Below, piece after piece: positions 1 through 13,400 of a stretch of DNA of 64,000 bases. A program made the position numbers and the translations under genes. The notes beneath the pieces were generated by a model. It saw nothing but the letters and a program-made list of their open reading frames with translations. It was not told the DNA's origin and searched no databases. Position 1 is the stretch's first letter, and every line of letters starts with the position of its first letter. This DNA comes from Triglochin maritima (lineage: Eukaryota; Streptophyta; Magnoliopsida; Alismatales; Juncaginaceae). The stretch lies in the NCBI GenBank assembly GCA_963682175.1, contig OY821784.1, forward strand, positions 36,313,621 to 36,377,620. The letters run 5' to 3'.

Positions 1-917
1 ATAATGCTGAATTCAGAGTAGAACTTTGCTGAGATTAAAAATTTGACGTGTGTATAATCATGCACTGATAAAAAAGAAGTAAAGAAAAGAAAAGAAATGC
101 ATAATCACCCTCTCTTGGGGAAATGATAAAACTCATGGTGAGGCTGAATTCGGGCTTGAAGTCAGGGTAAGGCCAACATTTGGAGCCAGTTTTCTATGTT
201 GGTTGTGGTTCCATGTTGTTGATTCTGCCATGTCACTGTTCTACACCTTCCATGGCAGTAAAATGATCATTATCATTAACTTTTCCGATTGCCATGATGT
301 ACAAAGCTGTATTTTTCATGTGGGCAATATCCTTTTAGCATCACTCCGTGCAAAAGTAAGTGCTCTGCGCATTGAGATATTGCATGATGAAACCAAGAAA
401 ATATTGCAACTCAGGTATGTTTGTCAATTTGCTTTTGCCTATCGATAGAAAAAAAATTGCTTTTGCCCGTTCGCAGTCTATTTGTTTGAATATGTGATTT
501 TTTACTTACAAAAAATGCATTTCTATAACGTACTTTTGATTTTATCATCTTCTTTACCTATCACTCTATCTGCCATGTCACTGTTCTTCTATACGTAAGT
601 TGCAGAGTTTTAAGTAATAAATAACATGGCGTCCAGTTCTGAAGTTCCTTAACATTGTCATGTCATAAAAGGGGAAATTGATCGATGTTTCAGTTTTTTC
701 TATTAGGCAAGCCATCACTCTTGTAAGAAAATTATTGATGCCTTTGTTATCCATCCCTTTTCTGTTTTATCAATGCCATGTTCCTTTCTGTCTATTCCCT
801 TTGGCATTTTGATCACATTTGCATTGCTTGATGCCCATTCGAGGTTATCAATGCCCATATGTCATATCTCTCAATAGGGAAGGTGGGTCTTTTTCTTTCA
901 CTTTCTCCGAGAAGATC
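1..917. other. Unassigned AT-rich sequence
   Basis: I recognise no gene here. A short open frame on the plus strand around 203-448 runs into a donor-like CAG/GTATGT near 414, so an exon of an unrecognised gene cannot be excluded, but nothing in the translation matches a family I know. The stretch ends at the ATTCT target site of the solo LTR. Confidence 0.3.
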
Positions 918-922
918 ATTCT

Positions 923-3090
923 TGTAACATCCCGAAACAACAGAAATTTAAAAATTTATAATCAAGATAAACGAACTCAATAATCGAAGACAGGACTGTT
1001 ACTTCTCATAAAACAAATAGCGGTGCACCAAAATTACATCAGAGTTTGTCAAAATGATACATGATTACAACAAAACGACAAAAGAAAATAAAACGTAATC
1101 ATGTCGACCTCAGCGGTCCGAGAAGAGGATCCAACTCCAAAATGCGCGTGCCTGCCGATCACCACTCAACTGGACTTACTGCGGTCCTGAAAAATATATA
1201 ACAACAATGCCTGAGTTTCAAGAAGGAAACCTCGTATGCCAACTCACATATATGCATGCATTACGCAAATGAACCTATCATTCAAGTAGCATGTCATGAC
1301 ATCTACAGAAAGGAAAACAGTTCCCCCGAAGGGTAAAACAGGACGTCAGTCCGACAGTCAACATCGGGTCTCCCGAGGAGACCTACTGCAGGCACATACA
1401 GTCTTACACCACGCGACATCGCACCCCCCACACGCGGCTACACTACTCAAGGGTTCGGCAGGGAGCCTCTGTCACGCCTGCGGGCCAATAGAATACAGAT
1501 CTGCAAATCTCAGTGGTCGGAGCCACAGGGACCAACGGGGCCGTCGCCCGGAAGGTATAACAACAACATCTCGATAGGTGCCCAGTTGAGGAATCAACAT
1601 AACCGGAACTGCCTCGGCCCAACAATCATCATCGCCGGCACTACCTCGGCGGCATCACCGGCACAACATCGGTGGTCCATCACAAACGTCCGGCACAACA
1701 TCGGACAAAACCAGACCGAAATCTGTCAGGTCATCAGGCTCCACGAGCCGCAAACACCAACCGCGCCGCTATAAAAGCAGGGCAGCGACCTCCGTAGCCC
1801 GAAGGCCGGTAGTCACCTCACCCAACGCCAGTTGCGTGCCGTACAAACATCAAACATTGGGATCCGCGATCCCTCAGGCCTGCTATACTACAATAAGTCC
1901 AATCAATCCATCACATTAGTCACGCTCCATACATAGAGGTGATGCGTCCCGAACACCCACACTCTTCCCAACGGCGGTCCCTGGGTAGGCACGCGAAACG
2001 CGCCTACCGTCACCTCCCGGCTCACGCACAAGGCGAGGACACGAGTTTCCGTGGACAAAGTTGGTATTCAAAAAGGGAACCAGGAATTTTGTCCTGGACC
2101 CAAACGGTCGACCGGAAGAGGTGATTCGGTCGATCGGTTCCAGAAAGGAATCGGTCGACCGTACGCCTAACACGGTCTACCGCTACGCTCAAAACATAAT
2201 CCCCAACGGTCGAACAAAGGTCTAAAATCGGTCGACCGAACGAGGTCAAAATCCGGAGTCTGGTCAACATCAAAATCAACACTATCGGTCGACTGACTCA
2301 GGGGTCCCGGTCGACCGAAAACTAACAGGGTCAACCTAGTATTCTACCTCATCAAACGGTCGAACGCAACATACAATCGGTCGAACAAACATGCATAGAA
2401 ATCAGTACACTTAAGTTCCGGTCGAACGTTCCCAAGAACCGGTCGACCGAAAACAGACAGGAAGTCCCAACTCACCAGCAATACGCACTACCGGTCGACC
2501 GCCACAAGACATCGTTCGACCGGTGAAGGTTAAAGTCGGGTAAATACACTACAATCGGTCGACCGCCCGAAGGGACCGGTCGACCGTTGGTCGTCTTCCA
2601 CCTCGCGCCAGTTGAGGTTTCTCACGGAAACAACGCCGAAGAGGTCTCCGACCTCCCCGTCTGACCAACACAACCCTCCCAAGAGGGTTAGGAACCACAA
2701 AACCACACTAATGAGTCGACATACCTTTCACCCGCGTGAAGTCGACGGTGCCAGATCTCCCACGCCTCGCCTCCGGTAGACCTCGATCACGCGCCGCGCC
2801 TCTCCCGCACGATCACCTTCCTCGCCCGACGCCTCCGCAGCTGCTCCACCAACGCGCACGCAAAGGAAAGCAAGGAAGAAATGAGGAAAAGGAAGGAGAA
2901 AAGAAAGAAGAAGAAATGCATCCTATATACATCCTCCACGCTACAGTGCACGCCTCACCTACACCCCTCATTCATCACAGCCTACTGTAGCTCGCCTCCT
3001 CCCCACGCAAACACTGTACAACCCCTCTTCCCCATGCTAATCACCTCCTTAATCACCATTACTCTTCTAATCTAGGTTTGGGTTCTAACA
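923..3090 (-). mobile_element. Solo LTR, Gypsy-like (TGTAACATCC family), copy 1
   Basis: A 2168-bp unit runs from TGTAACATCCCG to GGTTCTAACA and is flanked by perfect 5-bp direct repeats ATTCT (918-922 and 3091-3095). TG...CA ends plus a 5-bp target-site duplication and no internal retroelement genes define a solo LTR. Related copies lie at 30534-32639 and 44525-46715, and in the other orientation at 28469-30246. The strand given is the presumed sense strand: read on minus, a TATA-like stretch (near 2920) is followed by a TC-rich leader and then the GGTCGACCG cluster. Assignment to Tekay/Del-type chromoviruses is from memory of their TGTAAC...GTTACA LTR ends and is an inference. Confidence 0.8.
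2104..2590. repeat. Cluster of CGGTCGACCG palindromes
   Basis: About sixteen copies of the 10-bp palindrome CGGTCGACCG or one- to two-base variants (CGGTCGAAC, GTTCGACCG, CGGTCTACCG) occur in under 500 bp, at irregular spacing with unrelated sequence between them. The same cluster is present in every other copy of this LTR family in the window (about 23390-23740, 28930-29560, 31690-32180, 45700-46240). It is not a simple tandem repeat because only the 10-mer is conserved, not the spacers. Confidence 0.8.
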
Positions 3091-3095
3091 ATTCT

Positions 3096-4615
3096 AGCTC
3101 TGGAGAATATGTGGGATCGGTATTGTTGCTCTGTTGCCATCAGTGCATCCTTTTATGCAGAAAAATGCTGATGCTTTCAGACAAATACATGGAAACAAGA
3201 GCAGTGAATCTTGTGTATTCCTCTGAATCTCACATGATACCGGTGAAATTAATGACTGCTGTTTCAATGGTGAAGTTTTTGTGCTTTTCTACTCTCATTA
3301 TACTTGATTAAAATCATCACTGTTATATCCCTAAAGTGTGTCTACTTTGCTGATACATCACTAAAGTGTGTATATGATGATCTTCGTACTACTATGCATT
3401 TATTTGGATTTATGATTGTGCCAATCAAACCTTTTCAGAGATGTAGTGAAATCAGCTGATACTAACATGCTTATAGAGTGATTTTTTTCTTTTTCCTGAA
3501 CATGTCTGGAATCTGAATTCTTTCACGGGCTTTGCTGATATAGAAGTGTCTACAGGTGATATAGAGGCTATAGGTTGTGATCATACTTTTTTGTTTTGGT
3601 ATTCTGACTGGTGGCTTATGTCCAATAATTGAAGGAAGACCATGATGGACCATGGTCTACTGTTTGTCTTGTCTGCATGTTTGTTGTTGAGTTGGAGAGA
3701 TGTTTTGATGGTCTTTTCACAATTCTATGGGTGTACGTTGGTTAGACAACTAGTTAGCTACTCAAATTCTAATTTGGACTTAAGTTTTCAGGATTACGTT
3801 TCAGTAAAGTGGGTTTTTACTTTTAACTATCTCAGAGCTGATGAGACCAAGTTTTCAAGCTTAGCTTAAGACAATTTGTTGTGAACTTAATTGTAGATTA
3901 TATTGGTATTTGTACATTCAAATGTCTTGTGGTATCATAAACAATTAAAAGTTTCCCAATGCACACGTGTATATTTTGATAGTCGATTGGATCTCGAAAT
4001 CGACTAAGTTCTCAATTTAATTTTATAAAAAAGGTAAGTGATGATTTGCTTCAACTAACTGATGTCAGCATTAGAACAATATCTGTTGAATTGGCAGTAG
4101 CAAATTTGCAATGAACTTCTCTCTTATGAGTGTTTGAAACCAATCAGACGGTTTTACTATATTTTCATAAGTTTATCGATAAACATCTTAGTACATAACA
4201 CAAACAATTCCATATCACGTTTAACAGATTCGATGCCAATAATTGACATTAATGCATAGTTGATGATACTATTTTGATTTTGTTTTACTATTTATAAAAT
4301 TACGGAAATTCAAATTGATGGTCCAGTTAATTGATCTGATCAGCACATCCCACACGGATCGTCATGGTTAACATCTATTAAACCAGCATGAGTTTTCAGT
4401 TGAAGTTGATTGGATCACTTAATTCGAATCAATTCACAAATTAGATTCATAGTTGGTACTTAAGTAGAACTAGCTGGAAGGAGGAAATGCATGTTTGCGT
4501 CACATGTCTAAAAACAAGTGGGTAATCCTCACAGTTTAAAAAGAAATAAAGAACATAATTTTGTTTTGGAAGGACAGCAGTCATTATGCGTAAATTTGCA
4601 AAGAACATGAAAGTT
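3096..4615. other. Unassigned intergenic sequence
   Basis: AT-rich DNA between the solo LTR and the Copia insertion. Short open frames exist but none resembles a known family or has convincing splice sites. I see no RNA gene. Confidence 0.3.
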
Positions 4616-4620
4616 GATTA

Positions 4621-4887
4621 TGTTATGAAAATTGTATATAGTGGATGTTTCACCTTCTAAGATGTTCATTTTCCAACAAATCCATTATAACTTCTCTATT
4701 AAAATGTGTTGTAATGTGCATTATATTTACATCATTATTTAATGTAGACTATGTAACTTACACACCTCTATGTGTGTATATATGAGGTTGTAGTATGTAT
4801 TGAAAACACACAAAAAAGGAGATGAAATACAACTCCTTCATTCTCCCTCAACTTCTTGTCATTTTGTTTGATCGTTATTTTACAACA
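4621..4887 (+). repeat. 5' LTR of the Copia element
   Basis: 267 bp, TG...CA ends, closely matching 9916-10181. The few substitutions between the LTRs indicate a fairly recent insertion despite the ruined interior, so the element may have inserted already defective and been mobilised in trans (inference). Confidence 0.85.
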
Positions 4888-5909
4888 CGTTATCAGCACG
4901 ACTTCGCTCGATGTGATCAACTCAAACAATAGTTGTTTGTTGTTTGATTAAATTAAGGTTGTATTCATCTCAAGGTAGTCTTTTACAATTTATAATATTA
5001 TTAATTTATTTACTTGTTGAATATGCACATATTATATTCTTAAATGTGATGTTATATGTCTAGAAATTATACTCATATTATATTCTTAAATATGATGTTG
5101 TATGTTTACAAATTTCTATTGCAAAATCTTGGTTTGAAATATTATGTTTTGTATATATATTCTTAGATGGCAGACTATTAACTTTTATTTTAATATGATA
5201 ATAAAATTTAAATTGTGCACATAACATTTATAGATGCATGTGAGTATGTAATTTGATAAATATGTATTAATCGATGTTTATAAGCATTTTGTTTTGCAAA
5301 AGTTGATCACCTATTTGGAATATCACTAAATGACTTAACATTCCAATGATAATGACATAATTTTTTGTGTGCATATGTCATATCAAATGCATGTTGTTTT
5401 GCTAGAAACTATAAACATTTCTTTTTATCTATTTTATTTTGTGTAATCTTTTATATGATATTGATCATCTTTATTGTTAAAGAATGTTAAATATACATCT
5501 TTTGATAAATGAACAAAAAATTTACTTGTCGCATTTTTGGATGTTAAAATCCAATTTGATGCTCTTGAGAATACAAATGAAAATATATATATTGCTTGAC
5601 ATAGTTAGATATCTTTTGGAATAATGAAAACATGCAAATGGTATATTTTTTTCTTATAAAAGTCTACATGTTATTATTGTTTTTAACTTGTGCACTGAAA
5701 AGAAAAGAAAAATGCTTGGATATTATATCATATTATTCTTGTGATGAAACACTAGTTTCAATCATATTCGATGCATTTTTGCAAATCTAATATTTGATGC
5801 ATCCCGTTAAGTTACCATATTATGCCACATAAAATTTCGATGTTATTTTGTTGCATCACATCTGGAAATATTATAGTTATTCTTTCCAGCACATGTGATT
5901 TATTTATGC

Positions 5910-5911
<2 letters not shown>

Positions 5912-5961
<50 letters not shown>
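5912..5961. repeat. (AT)n microsatellite
   Basis: About 50 bp of uninterrupted alternating AT inside the Copia interior. Confidence 0.95.
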
Positions 5962-5964
<3 letters not shown>

Positions 5965-8900
5965 ATAATGTGGTATATTGCAATAAAATTTGGGTTTTCA
6001 TATTATGAAAATAATTATTTATCACATGTCATGTTATCATTGAAAAAGAAGCACTTCAGTCACGATGGCAAAAATGGTAATCTTCATGAGGTACAAATAT
6101 ATAATGATATCAAGATTGTATATTCATGTGAAGAAAACTATGAAAATGTATAGCAATCCCTGAAGGATTCTTATAAGCATCAAAAGGGTTTGCAAATGCC
6201 AAAGTCTCATAAACTCATCAAACTCATTTCCTAAATCTAGATCTATGCGTGTCCAGAAGACCATAGAGAGTTGAGATAGGAAAATCTTATATCCATTTCA
6301 CAAATTAATGATCAGATACTCTAGTAGTAGTACGGAGTCCAAAAAAATCACAAGTAATTAACTTGCTCCATTCCCTGAAGTGAATGTATGAGAGCATGAA
6401 AAATCTTACAAAAGTCTATTATAATCATTTTGTGACCATGATTATGGATGTCAATGTGGATGAGATAAATGACAAAATAATTAATGTCATTATGGTATAT
6501 AAATTCCACGATCAAAATGGGTTTATTTGTAGTTTTGTGTGTTTTATTTGATAAGTAACATATACTTTATCTAGTAGATATACATGATTATATGGTGGAA
6601 TACCAATATGACAAATGAGTATTATATACAATGATACAAATATTTTGTTTAAGCTTTGATTTATTTGTCATTTATATTGAAACTATATATTTTATATTGG
6701 TCAGTGTTCTCGTTAGTCCAATATATTTTCATACTTGTGATTGTTATTCACTTACGATGAGATTCTTTTTCGATATTAATAATACACATGTATATGTTGC
6801 TAACATATCGATATTCAACATTTTTTATATGTTTGTGATGACTATTTATGCATATCATTATAATATATATTTTTAATGATCAATAACAAAGATAATATTT
6901 GCATTATCTTCTTAAAATGGCAAAGTACACATGCATATGGTGATATGTTGGTATGCATAATTTCTATCTAAAAGACTTATACCAAGTTACGTTGAAATGA
7001 ATTGACATTCATGTGATTGAATGCATGGTTCTTATTTTATATTTTGTCATTGGAAGAACCTTATTATTTATTTTGTAATAGTTGCATAAATAATTTATCT
7101 ACAATAAATATTTTATTCAGATTGAAATGAAGAGTATGGATACTCTTCGATCTCCTATTTGATTTAATATCAGGAAAGATGTTATGCATCATGTATAGTG
7201 TTGTCATGCATACTATATTAGGAGATAAGTATTCTCTAATTTGATAATGAGAAAAGCCAAAGTCATTACTGTACAAGGTCGTACAAATTTAGTAGAAAGC
7301 TCCAGAAGAGTCATATCTACAATTACATGTTGAATTATCTTGACTTTAAATGATGCATTTTATATATTATGTCTCAAGAAACTTATTAAGTTTCAAATCG
7401 CAAGAATAACTTGTGTTGAGACTACAATTGAAGTAAAGTAGAATATTTTTATATTCCTACAATCGTGTCAGGCAGGAAAAATGCTATCAAGAAAATTACC
7501 TGACTTATGAACAATGTATCATTGCACACGTAGTGGCTTGGTCAAAAGACTTGCACTGGTGAATCAAATGAATATTTGTTCTAATAACATATGGTATGAG
7601 CGATTGGGTCAACGAGAACATATATGATGACAAATGTTTCTGAAATTTCATATGATCATCCACTAAAGAATGAGAAGATTCTTCAACTAAGTAGGTATCT
7701 ACGAGCTCTATCTTTCCGTAAGATGAGATAACTTGTGATTGAAAGTTATAAGCATAAGTTATTGCAAAATCACAATATGTGTCATCATATTTTGGAACGT
7801 GTGCCTGAAGCACGCGTTACAAATTAAGCATCAATTTATAAAATATCTCTGAATATGAATCATTATTAGATCTCAAAATTTATACATGATACATTAATAT
7901 GCATACATGTTGATATTATTCATATTTTTTTGTTATGTACATCATGTTATGAATGTTCCCCTATTTTACTTGTACAATATTGAATGAAATGTTTCCCATC
8001 TGCGATTAATAGTTTACCACCTCCAAAATTTAGTGGTCTCAAATTAAATTGGACATTTCAGTATGATTCATATTCCCGATAATATTAAAATACTTGAAGC
8101 CCCTGAAGGGCGATGTATTTTATTGTCCAGTCTAATATTTATATATAGAGAGAGACATATTTTTCTTGGCATTAGGGGGAGAAAGCCAGAAGCTTAAAGA
8201 ATGCCAAGAAATGTACTATATTGAACCTGAAGTTCATTAGAGAATATACGTACAAGTATCGTTGAACCTGAAGTTCCTAAAATCATTAACTTGCAATATC
8301 TAGCAAGTAAATGTCATACATCTTTATTGATCACAAAACAGTGACTATGTCTTGTATTACTAGACATAAAACGCATAATATAATATAAAGTGGAGATTTT
8401 CACATGATAAAATATATTTGAGCTCAACCAACGCCAGAAGCGTGGACTATAACATATATTATTTGTGGAAATGAAAATAAAACTTAGTCACTCATTACAC
8501 ATCCTGAAGAATATAAACCCGGTAAATAAAAGCAACTGCGAGCAAATGTAACAATTCCGGGAATACATAACGGTCAGATCCTAATGTTTTAGGAAACAAC
8601 GAGGATTTGATTATTATAAAAGTTGCAATCAACTATGCTGATACGAGAGAAGCAGTAAAAGGTTATCATCGACGACAAATTCACCTTCTTAGAGCATGCT
8701 AATTCAATAGAAAATTCGGATCCAGAATCTATAGTATTATAAGAATGCCAGAAGCATTCGTATTTGAAATGAACAAAAGAAGGCGAATAATATAGAATTA
8801 GACTTGCTTATTGGACATGTAGTCCTGATTTCTGAATAATGTGAATAGAAATCACATTACAACATGGTGGTACATTATAAAGCAAGTAGTGACACAAGGA

Positions 8901-9915
8901 TTTTTCGCAGGACCCAATATCTATCACAATGTTACTCATTCTCTTGAAATGTATAATATTTCGTTATGTTACTTGATCAGTATGACATAATTATAGATAA
9001 ACATATGAGATATGTTTGACTGCAAATTTGTATAAGTCATTTGGTATTGATATAAATAAGAGTCCCTGAAGGACTAAAATTGCCCAAGGAAATTATAATG
9101 AAGAGATGCATTATAATCATCATATGAACAAACAAAGAGAATATGCATATCATCTCGAATAATGATATTAAAAGAAACTCCTGAAGAAATTAAACACGTA
9201 CCCGTGAAATATTCGAATGATAAATTTTGAAATAAATGACTAGAGAACAATCCACTATTTTCCGATATGCAGTTTGGACATTCTCCAGAAGAGAATTGTT
9301 ACAATGATTCAATTATATAAAGATATATTATACAAAGAAAGTTCACATGAAATTATCAATATTTACTTACTATATTCATGAGATAAATATTTTGTTCAGT
9401 GATTATTCCTATATGTCTAATCCACAACAATAAAAAAATCACAAATTATTTGGTGTTATTGTGGAGACGTTGCAATGTTTATACATGTTGGTGAACTACG
9501 TATCACGGGGAATAGATTTCTAATTATCATCTCTAAAGAACAATTATCCATGAAGGATAATACCCACAAGGCTTATAGCTGTACTTTTTTCTCTCCAAGT
9601 TTTTGTCCCACAAGGTTTTACTTGACGAGGTTTTTAACGAGATAGATTGTGCAATTGTGTTAACATATGTCATGCACTCTTTTTCCCTTAGCTATTTTCC
9701 CACTAGGTTTTTGTAGCAAGGTTTTTAACGAGACATGAACATAACACTATTTTCCAACATAGTGTATAAATATATGTTGAAATGAGGGGGAGAATTATAC
9801 TCTCTGCATTCTTTTTTTCTTTACCAAGTTTTTGTCCCACATGATTTTACTTGACAATGTTTTTAACGAGACAGATCGAAATGCGTATACCAAAAAGTGA
9901 TCATCCAATGGGGAG

Positions 9916-10181
9916 TGTTATGAAAATTGTATATAGTGGATGCTTCACCTTCCAAGATGGTTCTTCTTTCAACAAATCCATTATAACTTCTCTATTAAAA
10001 TGTGTTGTAATGTGCATTATATTTACATCATTATTTAATGTAGACTATGTAACTTACACACCTATATGTGTATATATGAGGTTGTAGTATGTATTGAAAA
10101 CACACAAAAAAGGAGATGAAATACAACTCCTTCATTCTCCCTCAACTTCTTGTCATTTTGTTGGATCGTTATTTTACAACA
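9916..10181 (+). repeat. 3' LTR of the Copia element
   Basis: 266 bp, partner of 4621-4887. It is preceded by the purine tract at 9906-9915 and followed by the GATTA target duplication. Confidence 0.85.
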
Positions 10182-10409
10182 GATTAATGATTCTTTTAAT
10201 TATTACGATGACAATCTAATTAAAACAAACATTATTAACCAGCCGCAGGTGGAGTTGGGGAGTTGGGACGTGAGCTTTCAGCTTTTTACTTCCCAATCAA
10301 AACCCCCAAAAAGAGCGAAACCCCAAATCCCCCCTCCAATCCATGAGATCTCCGCTTCGACTCTAGCCCTAATCGACCCCAACCCGTCCCGGTCGGGTCG
10401 CGCGATCAG

Positions 10410-13400
10410 ATGAGCTCGGGGAAGGCCCCGGAACCGCTTGATTTCTTCATCTGGACCGTCGAGGTAGGGATTTGGGGTTTCTGATTTCGGGGTAAAGATT
10501 GTATCTTTGGGTGGGATTTAGGGTTGGTTTTGTGTGTTTGGGACTGGGAGTGGAAAAAGTTGGGTTTTAGCGTTTTTTCTGTTATTTTGTGGACAATTCT
10601 AATAAATTTATTGTTGAGATATTGTTGATTTAATTAGTTTTGTGTGAAGGAAGTGGTTTTTTAGCGTTTGTTATGTTATTTTGTGGACACTTTTCATGAA
10701 TTTTTGTTGAAATTCTGTTGATCTGTTGTTTTGTTTGTTATGATGTTTTAGAGTTGAAGAAGTGGCTATTTGCCTTTGTTGACAATTTCCACCATTTTTT
10801 GTGGGGATTTGTTTATCTTGTGCTGTTTCTGGGGTGAATATTGTTGAGGTTCTTCTGCTGATGTTGTTCTGGAGTAATTATATATCTCTTTGCCTTTGAT
10901 ATTTGATCTTTTTTGACGTAGGAATTTGATGTTGGCTGTTGCTGTTTAGCTTGTGATTAACAAATCTTACTCTTTATGGTCAAAGGAATGAATATGTTGA
11001 TGCACATGTTTTGTTATAAACAAATCATTTTTACTCCTTTCAACAAGGATTGATATGAATTGGGTACAGTGTTGTAAGATCTAGTTGCTTCTCACCCAAA
11101 ACTGATATTGGACAATTGGCCATGACTTAAATGATATAAGAGCTTGAAATGTTTCCTATTATAGAGATCATTTAAGACTTGTGTTCCCTCTTTACTCGTA
11201 TAATTTGTAGTGTGCTGCTTCCCAAATTTCAATAAGGTTTTTTTAATAGATGGGTATTTACCTGAGAAATGAACAACTTATTACTCGAAAGGTTATGTGT
11301 ATACATTGTAGGAGTTTGATATATTTATTTGGATTTTATGAAAAGTCTTGTCTTTGTTGGGACACCCTTCCAGGATGTTGGCTTGTGGCTGGATGAGATA
11401 AACTTGGGAAGCTATCGTCAGGTATTCAAGGATAATGGTGTCAATGGGGAGTACTTGGAGAGCTTGTCAACGTTCACGACAGAGCAAATTCTTCGTTTTA
11501 TTCGTCGGTGTCACATGAAGTGGGGAGACTTCATTACTCTATGCAAGGAGTTGAGACGCATCAAAGGTTTTCCCCCCTACCATTGCAATTTCATTCCCAG
11601 TACTCAGTATCATATTTATTCTCCATTACCAACTTAACGACTTTGTTCGATTGCTGACTTCCTGTTTTCAAATTGTTGGAATTGTCCCTTTAATCTTCTA
11701 TTTTTACTAAATTTTCCACGATGAAAAATCTCATGAGCAAGTTAGCTTATACTTTTAGTAGTATGGTAATTGATTTTTTTTCCAATCATAGCAAATAAAT
11801 CAATTGATCTATTGATTTTGTCATTTCCTTCGTTGTAGTCTTAGGTCTGGCAAAACTATTCCACTATGAACTAGTTGATTCTACTTTCTCAACCCAGACT
11901 AGTATTTAAGTGAGGTATTTCTCATATTAAGAGTTTATTTCTGTAATAATAATGTTTAATTACCAAGTGTATTTCATTATTTGTGTTGCTTTTTTACATA
12001 TATCCATTTTTGAATGGAAGAAACCTCAAATTTGTCATTGGTCCCCCGTCAGCTAGGCAGTCAAATCGACGAGTATCCATCTATTCGGCTTGAAACCGCT
12101 GATACGAAATTAATTAAAAACACTTAGGGTAAAGATTTTAGATCGGATTTTAAGAAACTTGTCAGACAAAATCAAATTTGTTTACCCAAACACCTTTTAA
12201 CAAAATCGATTTTTCAGAATTTGTGATTCCTACCTACCCACATCACCATTCATTTCTTCAAGCTCTTGGAATTAGAAAATTTTCTGATTCTGGATTTTTG
12301 CTCTAGATTTTGTTTTAAAAGACAGTAATACCCATATGAAGTTTGAAAAATTACGAAGAACCTTTCAGTTGTTTTTATAGAATTACAATTACCATTTTCA
12401 AACCACCATGATTACAGTTACAAGAGTGAAATATTAGTCGGACTATTTTTATATTGTCTACCAATTACAAGAAATAATATATTATATTTGATGTATTTTA
12501 TTTGGTTTTTTGCTGAAGTGCCACTTAAAAACACCATCTTTCTTAAAATGTCATCACGTTATAACTATTTTCTTGAATGACACTAAAAAACATAGTTAAC
12601 ATCTAAAATGACATTATATTTTTTGATTATTGCAGATTTACCATTCCGTTAGTTTTTTCTGTTACTATAGTCATTAACGGTGTAAAAATAATAATATTTA
12701 AATGTAAATTTTACAAATTCATCCTTGAATAACTTAACAAATCTCTTTTCTTTCTCTTTCCACTCTCTCCTCTTTCTCTCTCTAATCTCTCTCTCTCTTC
12801 TCATACTTCTCTCTAGAGAAGAGAGATTAGAGTGGGAAATATTAGAGAGAGGAGAGAAAAAGTAGAGAGAAAATAGGTTAGAGGAGAGAGAGTAGAGAGA
12901 GGAAAGAGAAAAAAGAGAGAAATGTTTGTTAAGTAAAAAGAGAGGTTCAGGGGTGAATTTGTAAATTTTAAATATTAATTTATTTAATGCTGTTAACGGA
13001 ATAGAGAAACCACTAACGGGAAAAGATAACAGAGTGGTAAATCTGTAATAATCAAAAAGCATAGTGGCACTGTTGGATGTTAAACATGTTTTTGAGTGAC
13101 ATCCAATAAAATAACTATAACATAAGGACATTTTGAGAAATAGAGTGTTTTTGAGTGGCACTTAAGCGAAAAACCCTATTTTATTTTGTGAAGTTGTGCA
13201 AAACTTGGGTTAGGGAGAGGAGGGGTATTTTAGTAAAAATATCAGAGCTGAAATCTATTGCATCCATACAAGTTCTTTATGAAATCGATTCCCACTTGAA
13301 ATCAACTTTTCCTAGATTTCAAGAAACAACAGTCCAAAATCAATTTTCAAAAATCATATCCAAACACCCTTAGTTGTGAAAGCATGTCCCATGCTTGTAC

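Larger units (their letters stand above)
4621..10181 (+). mobile_element. Decayed full-length Copia LTR retrotransposon
   Basis: A 5561-bp element is bounded by two 267/266-bp LTRs (TGTTATGAAA...TTTTACAACA) and flanked by a perfect GATTA duplication (4616-4620, 10182-10186). Just inside the left LTR is CGTTATCAGCACGAC, a primer-binding-site-like sequence that I recall from Ale/Retrofit-type Copia elements. Just before the right LTR is a purine-rich CAATGGGGAG tract. The interior is full of stops. A trace of the GAG-preintegrase motif (WYERLGQREHI, translated from 7592) is the only domain signature I can read with some confidence. The element cannot encode its own proteins. Confidence 0.85.

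Noticed and set aside
1296..1577. Open frame conserved at 44913-45206 (VSRGDLLQAH...)
   Set aside because: It lies antisense inside the solo LTR family. Similarity between copies follows from DNA descent, and the frames end at different points.
12649..13161. 170-codon minus frame across the MITE
   Set aside because: It arises from the TC/GA-rich foldback and is low in complexity.
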